Below, one piece after another: positions 10,119 to 19,626 of a stretch of 64,000 nt of DNA. The DNA lies in the NCBI GenBank assembly GCA_002211745.1, contig CP022114.1, positions 3,132,645 through 3,196,644 on the forward strand, written 5' to 3'. A model generated the notes under the pieces. It saw nothing but the letters and a program-made list of their open reading frames with translations. It was not told the origin of the DNA and ran no database searches. The stretch comes from Kluyvera genomosp. 3 (lineage in GTDB: Bacteria > Pseudomonadota > Gammaproteobacteria > Enterobacterales > Enterobacteriaceae). A program made the position numbers and the translations under genes. Within the stretch, counting starts at the first letter, position 1. Every line of letters starts with the position of its first letter.

Positions 10119-10251
10119 AATTTTCCTATTATTAGCGTCCCATCAATCGACGGGTTGGATGCAAAGTGGCGCTACAATAGGTTTTTTACTCGACGCTGAT
10201 AATCGTTTTTTTGTTTATTTTTGGATAGCCATCTGCCATCGCTGTAATAGC

Positions 10252-10410
10252 TTACCGCTCTCTGAGTGCCTCTTTCACCTTGTTAAACGGCTTCACCAGA
10301 TAATCCATAACCATCTTCTCGCCAGTTTTAATATCAACGTTAGCAATCATCCCTGGGACAATATTGAAGCGTTTCCCGGCTTTATTTTGCAGATAATCAT
10401 CGCGTGGCAC
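10252..10410 (-). pseudogene. C-terminal remnant of a HlyD-type membrane fusion protein
   Basis: The minus strand reads about 52 codons ending in TAA at 10252: GKRFNIVPGMIANVDIKTGE followed by MVMDYLVKPFNKVKEALRER. This is the characteristic C-terminus of type I secretion adaptors (HlyD/LapC family). No start, transmembrane helix or coiled-coil part is present upstream, so it is a remnant. The rest of the 10119-10625 spacer shows no other coding sequence that I can support. Confidence 0.75.
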
Positions 10411-10524
10411 AATTTACAACAATTTGCCGTTGGTGAAATTACGCCACCTCATCGCTCGAGGCCGATAGCGGGCACAGAAAAGTGCCAGGCCGTGTAGCGC
10501 ACGGCGCATGGTTTTCGTGGTAGG

Positions 10525-10557
10525 GTCAGTCGCCAATGGTAACAATTAGCGACTGAC
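10525..10557. repeat. 9-bp inverted repeat
   Basis: GTCAGTCGC and GCGACTGAC flank a 15-base loop, followed on the plus strand by TTCTTTT. It lies between the HlyD remnant and the autotransporter stop. It could be a weak terminator or the trace of an excised element. Confidence 0.45.
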
Positions 10558-10625
10558 TTCTTTTAAAATAACAAGTTACTGTGGAATACCGTACACAGGA
10601 AAGCTCCTGAAATTCCACTCAGCGA

Positions 10626-13600
10626 TCATCTGAAGGTATATTTAATCCCTAACATCCCCTGGGTATCGCTATAGCCCTTGTCACCCAGTTGCTGCGCCAC
10701 GTTGCCCCACAGATGCAGGTGATTATTCAGTTGACCTTCCACGCCAACTTTCACTTCACCGATATGACGCGTCCCTTCCTGATAGCCGTTCACATTATTG
10801 AGGGTAACGCCGTAGTGATGTGAGTTGTAGATCCAGTTCGCTTCAACAAATGGCTGGAACTCGCGCATCTTGCCGTCATCTATCGCATTATGCCCTTTGA
10901 TATACGTTCTGATGCCTAAACGCGTTTGCAGATGGTCGCCGCTCTTGCCTTTGACGCGCGTTCCGTTCGCTTCGGTATGCGTATCTGCCTGCACGCCCAT
11001 CCAGGTTACCTGAGCTTTTGGCTGTAACCAGTAGGTAGAACGCCCATCTTTGCGATGCCCCAGCAGGAAGCTGTATCCCCTTCCACTGATGCCGTGAAAC
11101 CATCGGAATCATATTTCTCGCTGACAAGTTCCTGACCGGAAACGGTGTTCTTGAACCAGTTATACATCACCCAGCTATCGAGATAACTGCCGGATTTATC
11201 CTCTTCGTTTGCATACCACGTGCCGTACAGCCCCAGACTATAGCCCGTGACATGGCCACGTGAACGATAGTGACTAACGTTCGACTCCGTATTGCTCTGG
11301 CTGTTGCCATAGCCGGCCATCACGCCAAGATGCCAGCGATCCAGACCATCCTGACTCCACTGAGCAATATCTCCCCCTATCTGGGCGATATAGCGGTTGG
11401 TTTGCGTATGCAGTTGCTGCTGAGCAGTATCAAAACGGGTATGCCACCAACCTGGCGCAGCCACAGGCTGGTCACCTTCTCCTCTCCCGTCAGCAGGTCT
11501 GTATACTGCGTATCGCCAACGCGGTCGTGCAACCGGAGGTTGAACAGGGTGTTAGCCGCCATCAGGTTAGCCAGATAAGAGCCCATTTCCGGGCGGTAAA
11601 CCGATGGTCCATCCGGCTCTGCTGGCGATACGCTGTTCGTCAGATACCAGTTAGACTGACTGCTGTTTGTCCCGTTACCACGCCCGAGGACGTATTCATA
11701 ACTCCCGCCACGATACGGCCGGACTGGACAAACTCCCCCTCCGAGCGCCCACCAACCTCGATAACCTCAATACCGTTGAGGGTCTGAGCACCGCTACCAC
11801 CGGCATTGTTGACGACGACGGTTGTCGTGCCAGATGTATCGCCTCGCACCACCAGCCTATCCGTAGGTGAGCTGTCGTTACCCAACTGAGTATTTATCTC
11901 CAGCGTGCTGTTTTCGCTTTTGTAACTATTATCCACCGTCAAAGTATTAAAATTCGTCGCACCGCGGAGGTCCAGATAAGAGTTGCTGGCGATCAGGTCG
12001 GTAATGTTGCTATCTGCTTTCATTTCCCAGACAGAACGTTCTAATGTCATCTTGGATGATGCAGCGGATGTATGATCGGTGACGATCGCGTTGACCAACC
12101 TGGAATGGGTGGCGTCGAGGGTATTATTAGCCGCCGTAAAGTTTGCCAACATCTGGCCATTCCCGATGGCGACGGCGTTATCCAGAATATACTGGCTCTT
12201 TTGCGTGTCACTGTCGCTCCAGGTATAAAAGAGCGCATTATTGTCAGTAGCAATCGTACTGTTTGTTAGATAAATCAGCCCATTACGTTCTATACCGACC
12301 AATGAGTGCTCCGAAGAATTCCCGGAAACCTGCATGCCGGAAATAAGCATGCTACCCCCGTCTTTTGCCAGTAAGCCATAACGACCATTACCATCAACAT
12401 CCAGGGTATGAGAGCCGTTCCCCTGAATATTAATGTCCCCTCCTTCAGCGATTACACCGTAAGAGCCATTATTCTTCGCCTCAATGTTCATCCCTACCAC
12501 ATTCAGCGTAGCGACCTCATTAGCGGTGCTCTCAGAATCAACGGCAAATAAGCCCGCCCCTCGTTATATTGCGTACCGTGGTTATCATTGCCGTTGGACT
12601 TCAGCAGATTATTGCCGCGATTGCTGACAATATTAATCAGGCCTCCGTCCGCCACTTTCACGCCAGCGTCTGGGCTACCGTCGACCAACACATCCATATC
12701 AACAATAGCCAGCTGCGAACGGACCCGTCAAAAACGCCGTTAACGTTAATGCCAACTCCGGCATTGTTGCCGGTATCACCCTTTTGATTCCCTGAGATGG
12801 TTAACGTGTTTCCACTGTCGCTCGAGACCGACATCTGCCCGCCGCTGGCAACATCAATGCCATAACCCCATTATCTTTAATCGTGATTTCCATATTTTTG
12901 ATCGCGATGGCCGCGGGTTTTTCAGACGTGGCACCGGCTATCAATCCTTCAATCGCTATACCCGCGTCATAGGTGTCGTCTGCGGTGGATTTATTACCGA
13001 TCAGATCCAGGGTGTGAGAGCCATCACCGGTGATAGAAATCATCCCGCCGTCGCGTGCATACAGGCCGTAAAGACCGTTGTCATTTGCCTCAACGTTCAT
13101 GTTTTTAATCATAATGGCAGCCTGACTTTCCACGGTATCCGCGGACACACCGTGAGCCAGCAATCCGGCACCGTATGACCAGTCGTCTGGTGTGTCGGCG
13201 GCATAGCGCCGGTTTTCATTTGCGGTTAACGTATTATTTCCAGATGTACTTTCAATCTGAATAACGCCGCTGTTAGCCGCCACAACACCTTCAAGTTCAT
13301 TATCATTAGCAATGATATCCATGTCGGTAATAACAATCGTGGCGACCTGCTTTGAAACACTATCGGCACCTTTCGCGTGGATGCCTTTACCTAAATCCTG
13401 GCCCGGTCGGTAGCCATTCGGGTGTTATAAACATCCAGAGTATGGGTACCCTGAGTACTGCTGATATTGAGCAACCCGCCATCGCGAGCGGCAATGCCCT
13501 GGTAGGCCTGATCTTCAACCCTGATATTCATGTCCACAATGTTGATAGTCGAACGGGTTCCCGCTGAAGAGGACTGGTCCGCCACAATACCGTGCCCCAT

Positions 13601-14910
13601 GTTGCCATCTGCGCTGTTATTTTTTGCTATATTCAGATGGTTATCATAAGTTCCCGCGATGTTGACGGCCCCACCTTCGGTAGCGCGTATTCCGTAATAA
13701 TCGTTGCCCTCAACCTTCAGGTTCATACCAATAATATTGATGGTGCTGACCAGCTCCTGGTAAGCGCTGTTGATTCCTTTCGCCACGATGCCCGCACCGA
13801 TAGCCCAGGGATTGTCTTGTGACGTCACGTTCTGCAAAACCTCAAGTATTGTCCTGCCATTGCCCTCAACGCTTATGACGCCACCATCCGTGGCAGATAA
13901 ACCGTAGCGCCCGTTACCGTTGGCGCTAACGTTCATATTCTGGATAACCAGTTTCGAGGCCCCCTGCGCTGCAAAACCAGTTCCCTCGGTCCATGAGTTG
14001 GCCGAATTTTTATTTCCGTTCGCCGTGATTGAATTCGGAATATCATCGTTGCTGATAATATATGCGGTACTGCCGTCTGCAACCTGCAGACCATAGTTGC
14101 CATTATTATTAAGCTGGATATCCATTCCCGTGATATTGAGCGATGAATTTCCATAAACAATCACGCCGCCATCCCTGCCGCTGCCATTCTCAGTGACGTC
14201 CAGGTACTGACGACCATCACCTGAAAATGCCATCTGGCCGCCTGAGCGCAACATCACGCCGGCAAGGCCGTTTCCTGTCACTTCCATGTTCATATTGGCA
14301 ATATTAACCAATGCGTTATTTTCTGACCATATTCCTGCCCCCAGTTACCTGCCTGGTTATTATCTTTCACATAGAGGTATGAGGCATTGTCATTGTTACC
14401 GGAAATACTGATAACGCTATTATCTGAAAAGGCAAAAAGCCCTTTATCACCATTATTATTAAATTCTACCGTCGTGGTTTCTGTCAGAGCGATCTGCCCA
14501 CCAGAATTCGCACGAATCCCATTTTCCGTATTACCATTGGCACTGATACTCATGCCTTTAACGGTTAAATCTGCGTTGGACTCGACCAGAATCCCGTCCC
14601 ATCCATTATTGTTTGCAGAAAAGAGTTTATCCGTTTGAGAATGATGAATAGTCACCGATGCGTTTTCAGAAAAAAACAGGCCGCTATGATTATTACTGAC
14701 ATCGATGTTGCCGCTTGAGTTGATTAATGCGGTTAACTCCCCATTGGCACGCAGACCACTGCCTGGCCAACCTTCAACACCGTTAACAACAATATTAGTG
14801 GTCCATTCATAGGTTCCCTGCGTAATATCATATGTACTTTGCGCCCATGCACTGTGTCCGACTATCGTGGTGAATAGAATTTGTGATATAACAATGCTAT
14901 TAAATCTCAT
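10626..14910 (-). CDS. large autotransporter adhesin with a repeat-built passenger; many frame breaks
   Basis: Joined across seven or eight frame breaks this is about 1,430 residues. It starts with a signal peptide (MRFNSIVISQILFTTIVGHS, AWA). The passenger runs to about 11700 and consists of beta-helical coils carrying NG-YGL-A-DGG motifs. A pertactin-like linker follows (LVVRGDTSGTTTVVVNN and EVIEVGG-SEGEF). The C-terminal translocator barrel includes YSLGLYGTWY, REFQPFVEANWIYN, GVEGQLNNHLHLWGNVAQQL and ends GIKYTFR. It should be a type Va secreted surface protein. The break density matches that of nearby essential genes, so I regard it as intact in the organism. Confidence 0.85.
12375..14260 (-). 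repeat. passenger repeats of about 67 residues
   Basis: Motifs of the form NG-YGL-A-DGG-I-I-G followed by GSHTLDV recur at about 14250, 14085, 13890, 13680, 13490, 13270, 13065, 12860, 12650, 12450 and 12375. Most are spaced 165-220 bp (55-73 residues). Examples are NGLYGLYARDGGMISITG and NGRYGLSATDGGVISVEG. Each repeat also carries an I-NMN-V or GM-I-V strand before the motif. The first part of the passenger (14440-14760) instead has single-coil units about 25 residues long. Confidence 0.75.
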
Positions 14911-15767
14911 ACATTATGTCTCCCTACATATGCTATATGATAGTTTTAAACGAACAGCAGCCTGCTTATTCGCAAAGCATGGGCAGTAAATTACAGACAA
15001 TGGCATTGGTGAACCAACGCAGAAATCGGTTAAATGACTATTCAATAACGCCCTGCGTCATCTCAAGAAAGCTTATTTAAGAATTGAATATCTAATAAAT
15101 TGTTTCCAATAGTTTTTTCAATGCCTTGGTGAAAAAACTGATAGCCGCAAGCTATGGTTGGTAAAAATCCTAATACCATGACCAATCAACAAAAGTTGAA
15201 CATGTAGAATATCTAATCAATCAAGGCAGTAAAACGATATTAATTGAATATTTAACACCTTAACATCGAAAATCACATAGACTTTCTTATGAGTTAGGCA
15301 ACTCAGCATTATCATTCAATCATTAACTCTACGGAACCATTTGAATATTACTGATTTCAGTATGAGTGCAAAAAACCGTAAAAAGAAGACAATTTGACAA
15401 ATATCAATAATGTACCTTTCACCACACATAAGAAAATTACCACTATTTCAGGAGATACTGTTTATATTTAAGTCATTAGTTCTACAATGATGCAAGATAG
15501 AGGAAGCGAAATATTCTTACCCCGGTAAACCAGGTATTCATGCGAAATTCAATCTGCTCATTACGAGGAATATAAGCGCAGGGTATGAGTTACCACATTA
15601 ATAACCAGGTGTTTTAATTAAATAACAGGAAAGTAAATGCAATTTTGAGTGAAAGCGTAAAGAAGTGTCCGGAAGAATAAAATATGGTCATCCAAATTGC
15701 ACAGCGATAAACCTTAAGCGCGTTCGGGTAAAGCGAGAGGGACGATGAGACTGTCGTCTCACCGGCA
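14911..15767. other. long AT-rich spacer upstream of the autotransporter
   Basis: No coding frame can be supported on either strand. The sequence is AT-rich and should contain the autotransporter promoter, but I cannot assign a single -35/-10 pair. Near 15750 there is a small palindrome (GAGAC-TGTC-GTCTC). The length is unusual for a simple promoter region and suggests a decayed segment. Confidence 0.5.
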
Positions 15768-15798
15768 GCATCGGAAGCTCTGTAGCGGTAGCCGATGC
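15768..15798. repeat. hairpin next to serT
   Basis: Seven-bp arms GCATCGG and CCGATGC flank a 17-base loop. It lies 17 bp before the serT terminator, on the accessory side. Confidence 0.4.
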
Positions 15799-15814
15799 AT
15801 CAGGAAGCCAAAGT

Positions 15815-15846
15815 AAAAAGGGCCTGTCTTTCGACAGGCCCTTTTC
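15815..15846 (-). terminator. serT terminator
   Basis: A 13-bp stem (AAAAGGGCCTGTC / GACAGGCCCTTTT) with a four-base loop lies five bases past the tRNA 3' end. On the minus strand the stem ends in a T-run, so it should stop the tRNA transcript. Confidence 0.9.
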
Positions 15847-15851
15847 TAATT

Positions 15852-15939
15852 TGGCGGAAGCGTAGAGATTCGAACTCTAGAACCCTTTCGGGTCGCCGGT
15901 TTTCAAGACCGGTGCCTTCAACCGCTCGGCCACGCTTCC
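15852..15939 (-). tRNA. serT: tRNA-Ser(UGA)
   Basis: The 88-nt minus-strand sequence begins GGAAGCGTGGCCGAGCGG and ends in encoded CCA. The anticodon loop is CTTGAAA with anticodon TGA, the long variable arm (GACCCGAAAGGGTTC) is the class II serine type, and the T arm has GTTCGAATC. It matches E. coli serT, which also lies beside yccA. It marks the border between accessory and conserved DNA. Confidence 0.97.
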
Positions 15940-16083
15940 AATGAGGCGCACTATAAACATCCCGAACGGACCTGTAAAGCACCAAAACGTTCGTTTGCCT
16001 GAAAAACAGCCAAAAAGTTGTTATTCGTCTGAAAAAACAACAGAATGGCTAGTTTTAAAACGCTTTTCCCGCCCTCATCCTGC

Positions 16084-17702
16084 TTAATGTTTTTTGATAA
16101 ACATATCTTTGGTGTAGTAATACCCAGGCGGTCAGGGGTAAAACCGCCTACCCACGGTTTCACCAGATGCGTGCGCACATAGTGATAGACCGGAATGGCC
16201 GGCACATCGCGCGCCAGTAGATCTTCTGCTTTCTGGTAGTCACGGGCGCGCTGGGCAGCGTCCTGTGTTTTCGCCGCATCGAGCAGCGCGGCGTCATAAT
16301 CCGGGTTGCTGTACTTTGCGGTATTCTCACTGTCGCCGGTACGGAAGGTGTTCAGGAAAGTGGAAGCGTCATCGTAGTCGGCGATCCACGCGTAGCGTAC
16401 GACGTCAAAGTTACCCGTATGCATCGCATCCAGCATGGTTTTCCACTCCTGGTTTTGCAGCTTAGCTTCGACGCCGAGATTTTTCTTCCACATTGAAGAA
16501 GCCGCAATCGCCACCCGCTGGTGTGATTCAGAGGTGTTGTAGAGCAAATTGAATGACAATGGATGCGCGTCGTTAAACCCGGCCTCCGCCAGCAGTTTTT
16601 TCGCTTCAGCAATTCGCTTATCGCGCGGCCATGATGCGTAATCCGGGCCGTTCAGCTTCACGCCGCCAATCTCCGGCTGGCTGATTACCCACGCCGGCCG
16701 CTGCCCCTGCCCCATGACCTTATCGGCGATGATGTCTTTATCCAGCGCCATGTTCAACGCACGGCGTACGCGGGCATCGTTAAACGGCGCTTTGGTGGTA
16801 TTGAACTCGTAGTAATAGGTTGCCAGCTGCGGCGACACGTCCACCTCGCTGCCTAAGGTTTTTTTCAACTGGCTAAACTGGTTGATCGGCAGCGTATACA
16901 CAATATCGACCTCTCCCGCCTTGTAGCGGTTAACGTCGGCCGCTTCGGAGCGGATAGGCAGATAGGTCACCTTATTAATCACCGTCTGCTTATCATTCCA
17001 GTAGCGCGGATTACGCTCGGCTACGATCCGCTCGTTCACCACCCACTGAGATAAATGATAGGCGCCGCTGCCGACAAAATGTTCCGGCTTCACCCATTTA
17101 TCGCCGTAGCGACCAATCAGCACTTTATCAAGCGGCACCATGGACGGGTGCGCCAGCATGGCAAGAAACGCGGAAGTGGGCTGCGTCAGCGTCACTTCCA
17201 ACGTGGTGTCGTTAATCGCCTTCACGCCAAGCGTATCCGGCGTTTTCTTACCCAACGCAATATCGGCAGCGTTCATAATATGCATGTTGCCAGGATAGCT
17301 GGCGTACGGCGACGCGGTGGCTGGCGTCACCAGACGCTGCCAGCTCCAGACGACATCCTGCGCGGTGATGGGCGAACCGTCAGACCATGTAATGCCCGGG
17401 CGTAAATGGAAAGTCCAGACGGTGTTGTCCTTATTCTCCCAGGATTCCGCCAGCCGCGGCTCAATGCTGCCGTCCGGTTTCACCGCCACTAGCCCGTCGA
17501 ACAGGTCGCTGATGATATTAAACTCAACGTCGCTTTCAACCTTATGTGGGTCGAGCGAAGCAGGCTCATTGCCGTTGCTGCGCACCAGCTCCTGTTTGTC
17601 GGCAAGCTGCGTTCCTTCCGGCACGGTCGCGGCCTGCGCCGCCCCAGCCAGACCCATCGCCAGTAGAACCATCGTGATGTTGTTATATTTGTATAATTTC
17701 AT
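16084..17702 (-). CDS. OppA/MppA-family peptide-binding protein; one frame break near the end
   Basis: About 539 residues. It starts MKLYKYNNITMVLLAMGLAG (signal peptide, cleaved after AQA) at 17702; an alternative ATG lies at 17708. The solute-binding family 5 signature appears early (NEPASLDPHKVESDVEFNII) with later LAESWENKDNTVWTFHLRPG, YYYEFNTTKAPFNDARVRRA and NLGVEAKLQNQEWKTMLD. A missing base near 16120 hides the true end, GYYYTKDMFIKKH. It binds oligopeptides in the periplasm for an Opp-type ABC transporter. No permease or ATPase genes are adjacent, as for E. coli mppA. E. coli has the hya operon at this side of serT instead. Confidence 0.85.
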
Positions 17703-17926
17703 TTCCATTGCCTTGTTGTTAGAACCCTGTTCACTCTTGGCACAGACGGTTGATAACGCAAGTGCTTTCAATAACCTATAAGAGATTGATCTCGTTCTTT
17801 CGTGCTTTATATTGTGTTTCTGTGACGAGCCAGAAGTCTGAGTAAAGATGGGTAAAAAGATTTGGGAATAAAAGAGAGATTTCTTATGCTGTGCCACTAA
17901 TAACATCTGTCATAAGAGAGTGACTC

Positions 17927-18586
17927 ATGGATCGCATAATTACTTCATCGCGTGACCGCTCATCGCTGCTGAGCACACATAAAGTCCTGCGTAACACCTA
18001 TTTCCTGCTGAGCCTGACGCTGGCGTTTTCCGCCATCACCGCGACCGCCAGCACCGTGCTGGGGCTGCCGTCTCCGGGCTTAATTCTGACGCTGGTCGGC
18101 ATGTACGGCCTGATGTTCCTGACCTATAAAACGGCGGATAAACCGGTTGGTATTCTGTCTGCCTTCGCCTTTACCGGCTTCCTGGGCTATATCCTCGGGC
18201 CGATTCTTAACGCCTACCTGTCCGCGGGTATGGGCGATGTGATTGGTATGGCGCTGGGCGGCACCGCGCTGGTGTTCTTCAGCTGTTCTGCCTATGTGCT
18301 GACCACCCGTAAAGATATGTCCTTCCTCGGCGGGATGCTGATGGCCGGTATCGTCGTGGTGCTGATTGGCATGGTGGCTAATATCTTCCTGCAACTGCCG
18401 GCGCTGCACCTGGCCATTAGCGCGGTGTTTATCCTGATCTCTTCCGGCGCCATCCTGTTTGAGACCAGCAACATCATTCGCGGCGGGGAAACCAACTATA
18501 TCCGCGCGACCGTTAGCCTGTACGTCTCGCTGTACAACATCTTTGTCAGCCTGCTGAGCATCCTCGGTTTCGCCAGCCGCGACTAA
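17927..18586 (+). CDS. yccA: YccA, BI-1 family modulator of FtsH proteolysis
   Basis: An intact 219-residue inner-membrane protein with seven hydrophobic segments and the Bax-inhibitor-1 family pattern, ending [21 protein letters not shown]. coli YccA interacts with FtsH and protects jammed SecY from degradation. The start at 17927 has AGAGAG just upstream. It is divergent from the peptide-binding protein gene and sits between serT and tusE as in E. coli. Confidence 0.95.
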   Translation: MDRIITSSRDRSSLLSTHKVLRNTYFLLSLTLAFSAITATASTVLGLPSPGLILTLVGMYGLMFLTYKTADKPVGILSAFAFTGFLGYILGPILNAYLSAGMGDVIGMALGGTALVFFSCSAYVLTTRKDMSFLGGMLMAGIVVVLIGMVANIFLQLPALHLAISAVFILISSGAILFETSNIIRGGETNYIRATVSLYVSLYNIFVSLLSILGFASRD

Positions 18587-18603
18587 CCTACCTGCTCATC
18601 AAC

Positions 18604-18635
18604 ATCAGGGCCTCGCTTATGCGGGCCTTTTTATT
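18604..18635 (+). terminator. yccA terminator
   Basis: GGGCCTCGC and GCGGGCC pair around TTAT, with one bulged base, and are followed by TTTTTATTT. Confidence 0.85.
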
Positions 18636-18674
18636 TGCTACACTTCCCGCCATCTGTTTGTTGTGTGAAATATT

Positions 18675-19004
18675 ATGCTTATCTATCAGAACACCGAAAT
18701 TGAGACCGATAGCGAAGGCTATCTGAAAGACACCACCCTGTGGAGCGAAGGATTGGCCGAGGCCATTGCCGCGAGCGAAGGCATTGAACTCAGCCCTGAA
18801 CATTGGGAAGTGGTGCGCTTTGTGCGCGAATTTTACCTGGAATTCAACACCTCGCCGGCAATCCGCATGCTGGTGAAAGCCATGGCCAACACCTTTGGCG
18901 AAGAGAAAGGCAACAGCCGCTATTTATACCGCCTGTTCCCGAAAGGCCCGGCTAAACAGGCAACGAAAATCGCCGGCCTGCCAAAACCGGTGAAGTGCAT
19001 TTAA
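18675..19004 (+). CDS. tusE: TusE, sulfur-relay protein for tRNA 2-thiouridylation
   Basis: An intact 109-residue protein of the DsrC family. It passes sulfur from TusBCD to MnmA for mnm5s2U34 synthesis. The C-terminus carries the conserved GLPKPVKCI, whose penultimate Cys is the sulfur acceptor. The stop overlaps the convergent acyP stop. Confidence 0.95.
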   Translation: MLIYQNTEIETDSEGYLKDTTLWSEGLAEAIAASEGIELSPEHWEVVRFVREFYLEFNTSPAIRMLVKAMANTFGEEKGNSRYLYRLFPKGPAKQATKIAGLPKPVKCI

Positions 19005-19279
19005 TAGCGAATACTGAAGTTGCTCCACGCTTTTTCGGGTTGATGCGGTTCCGCCAGAACTTTATCAACCCGCGCGCTACGCGGCCCGCCTGCCTTTAAC
19101 CATGCCAGCAGCTTTTCGACCTGTTCATCATTACCGCAGGCAACCACTTCGACGCTGCCATCATCAAGATTGAGCGCATAGCCGCGTAGGCCAAGGCGCT
19201 GCGCTTCCTGTTGAGTAAAGAAGCGGAAGCCGACCCCCTGCACCTTACCGTAAACCCAACAAATCACACACTTATCCAT
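19001..19279 (-). CDS. acyP: acylphosphatase
   Basis: An intact 92-residue enzyme that hydrolyses acyl phosphates. The signature [20 protein letters not shown] contains the catalytic Arg, and [17 protein letters not shown] follows with the catalytic Asn. I chose the ATG at 19279 (MDKCVICW), which has AGGAGG just upstream; a longer frame starting at 19390 has no support. In E. coli it is divergent from rlmI; here the insert at 19431 lies just beyond that divergent promoter. Confidence 0.95.
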   Translation of the reverse strand: MDKCVICWVYGKVQGVGFRFFTQQEAQRLGLRGYALNLDDGSVEVVACGNDEQVEKLLAWLKAGGPRSARVDKVLAEPHQPEKAWSNFSIRY

Positions 19280-19408
19280 CTTTATTCCTCCTCTTTCTGT
19301 CTCAACTGTAGCGCCATTTCTCCCGACATTCTGCCCTCGCGCGTTGCAATTGTGCAGGGAAGTCGGGAAAATGCAGCCTGATTCCATCAAACAGCCAGAA
19401 AATTAACT

Positions 19409-19495
19409 ATGAGTGTACGTTTAGTGTTAGATAATAATTATGCACATTTTAGTTTACGTCTTCATGAAGATCTTAGAGCTGTTTTTTATTACTAA
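19409..19495 (+). pseudogene. stranded native start of rlmI, now a 28-codon ORF
   Basis: The ATG at 19409 begins MSVRLVL, exactly the start of enterobacterial RlmI. After codon 7 the frame enters the insert and stops at 19493. The rlmI promoter and ribosome site are therefore separated from rlmI by 2.6 kb. This leftover could be translated and could lead the native promoter into the insert's operon, though that is inference. Confidence 0.8.
19419..19430 (+). repeat. left direct repeat of the insert (attL-like)
   Basis: GTTTAGTGTTAG lies inside codons 4-8 of the native rlmI start and is repeated exactly at 22052-22063. Flanking bases differ at both copies, so the match ends at 12 bp. Confidence 0.85.
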
Positions 19496-19626
19496 TAGAT
19501 GAGTGTATTTATTAATATCACTCATTAAATTAATAAAATTAAATGGGTAAAAAAAACAGTTTCCTTTATGTGCGATTTCATGATAAAATTAAATATATTA
19601 TTAACTAAATTTGAAGACTAGGATTA

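Noticed and set aside
12375-14260. CRISPR-like repeated spacing of about 200 bp
   Set aside because: The repeats are coding and degenerate at DNA level, with no identical short repeats or spacers.
10626-14910. A cluster of several separate small beta-rich proteins
   Set aside because: All pieces share repeat motifs, follow each other on one strand and are joined by single-base frame changes, so they are one autotransporter.
15852-15939. serT as the attachment site of the 2.6-kb insert
   Set aside because: The insert is 3.5 kb away with its own repeat pair in rlmI, unrelated to the tRNA sequence.
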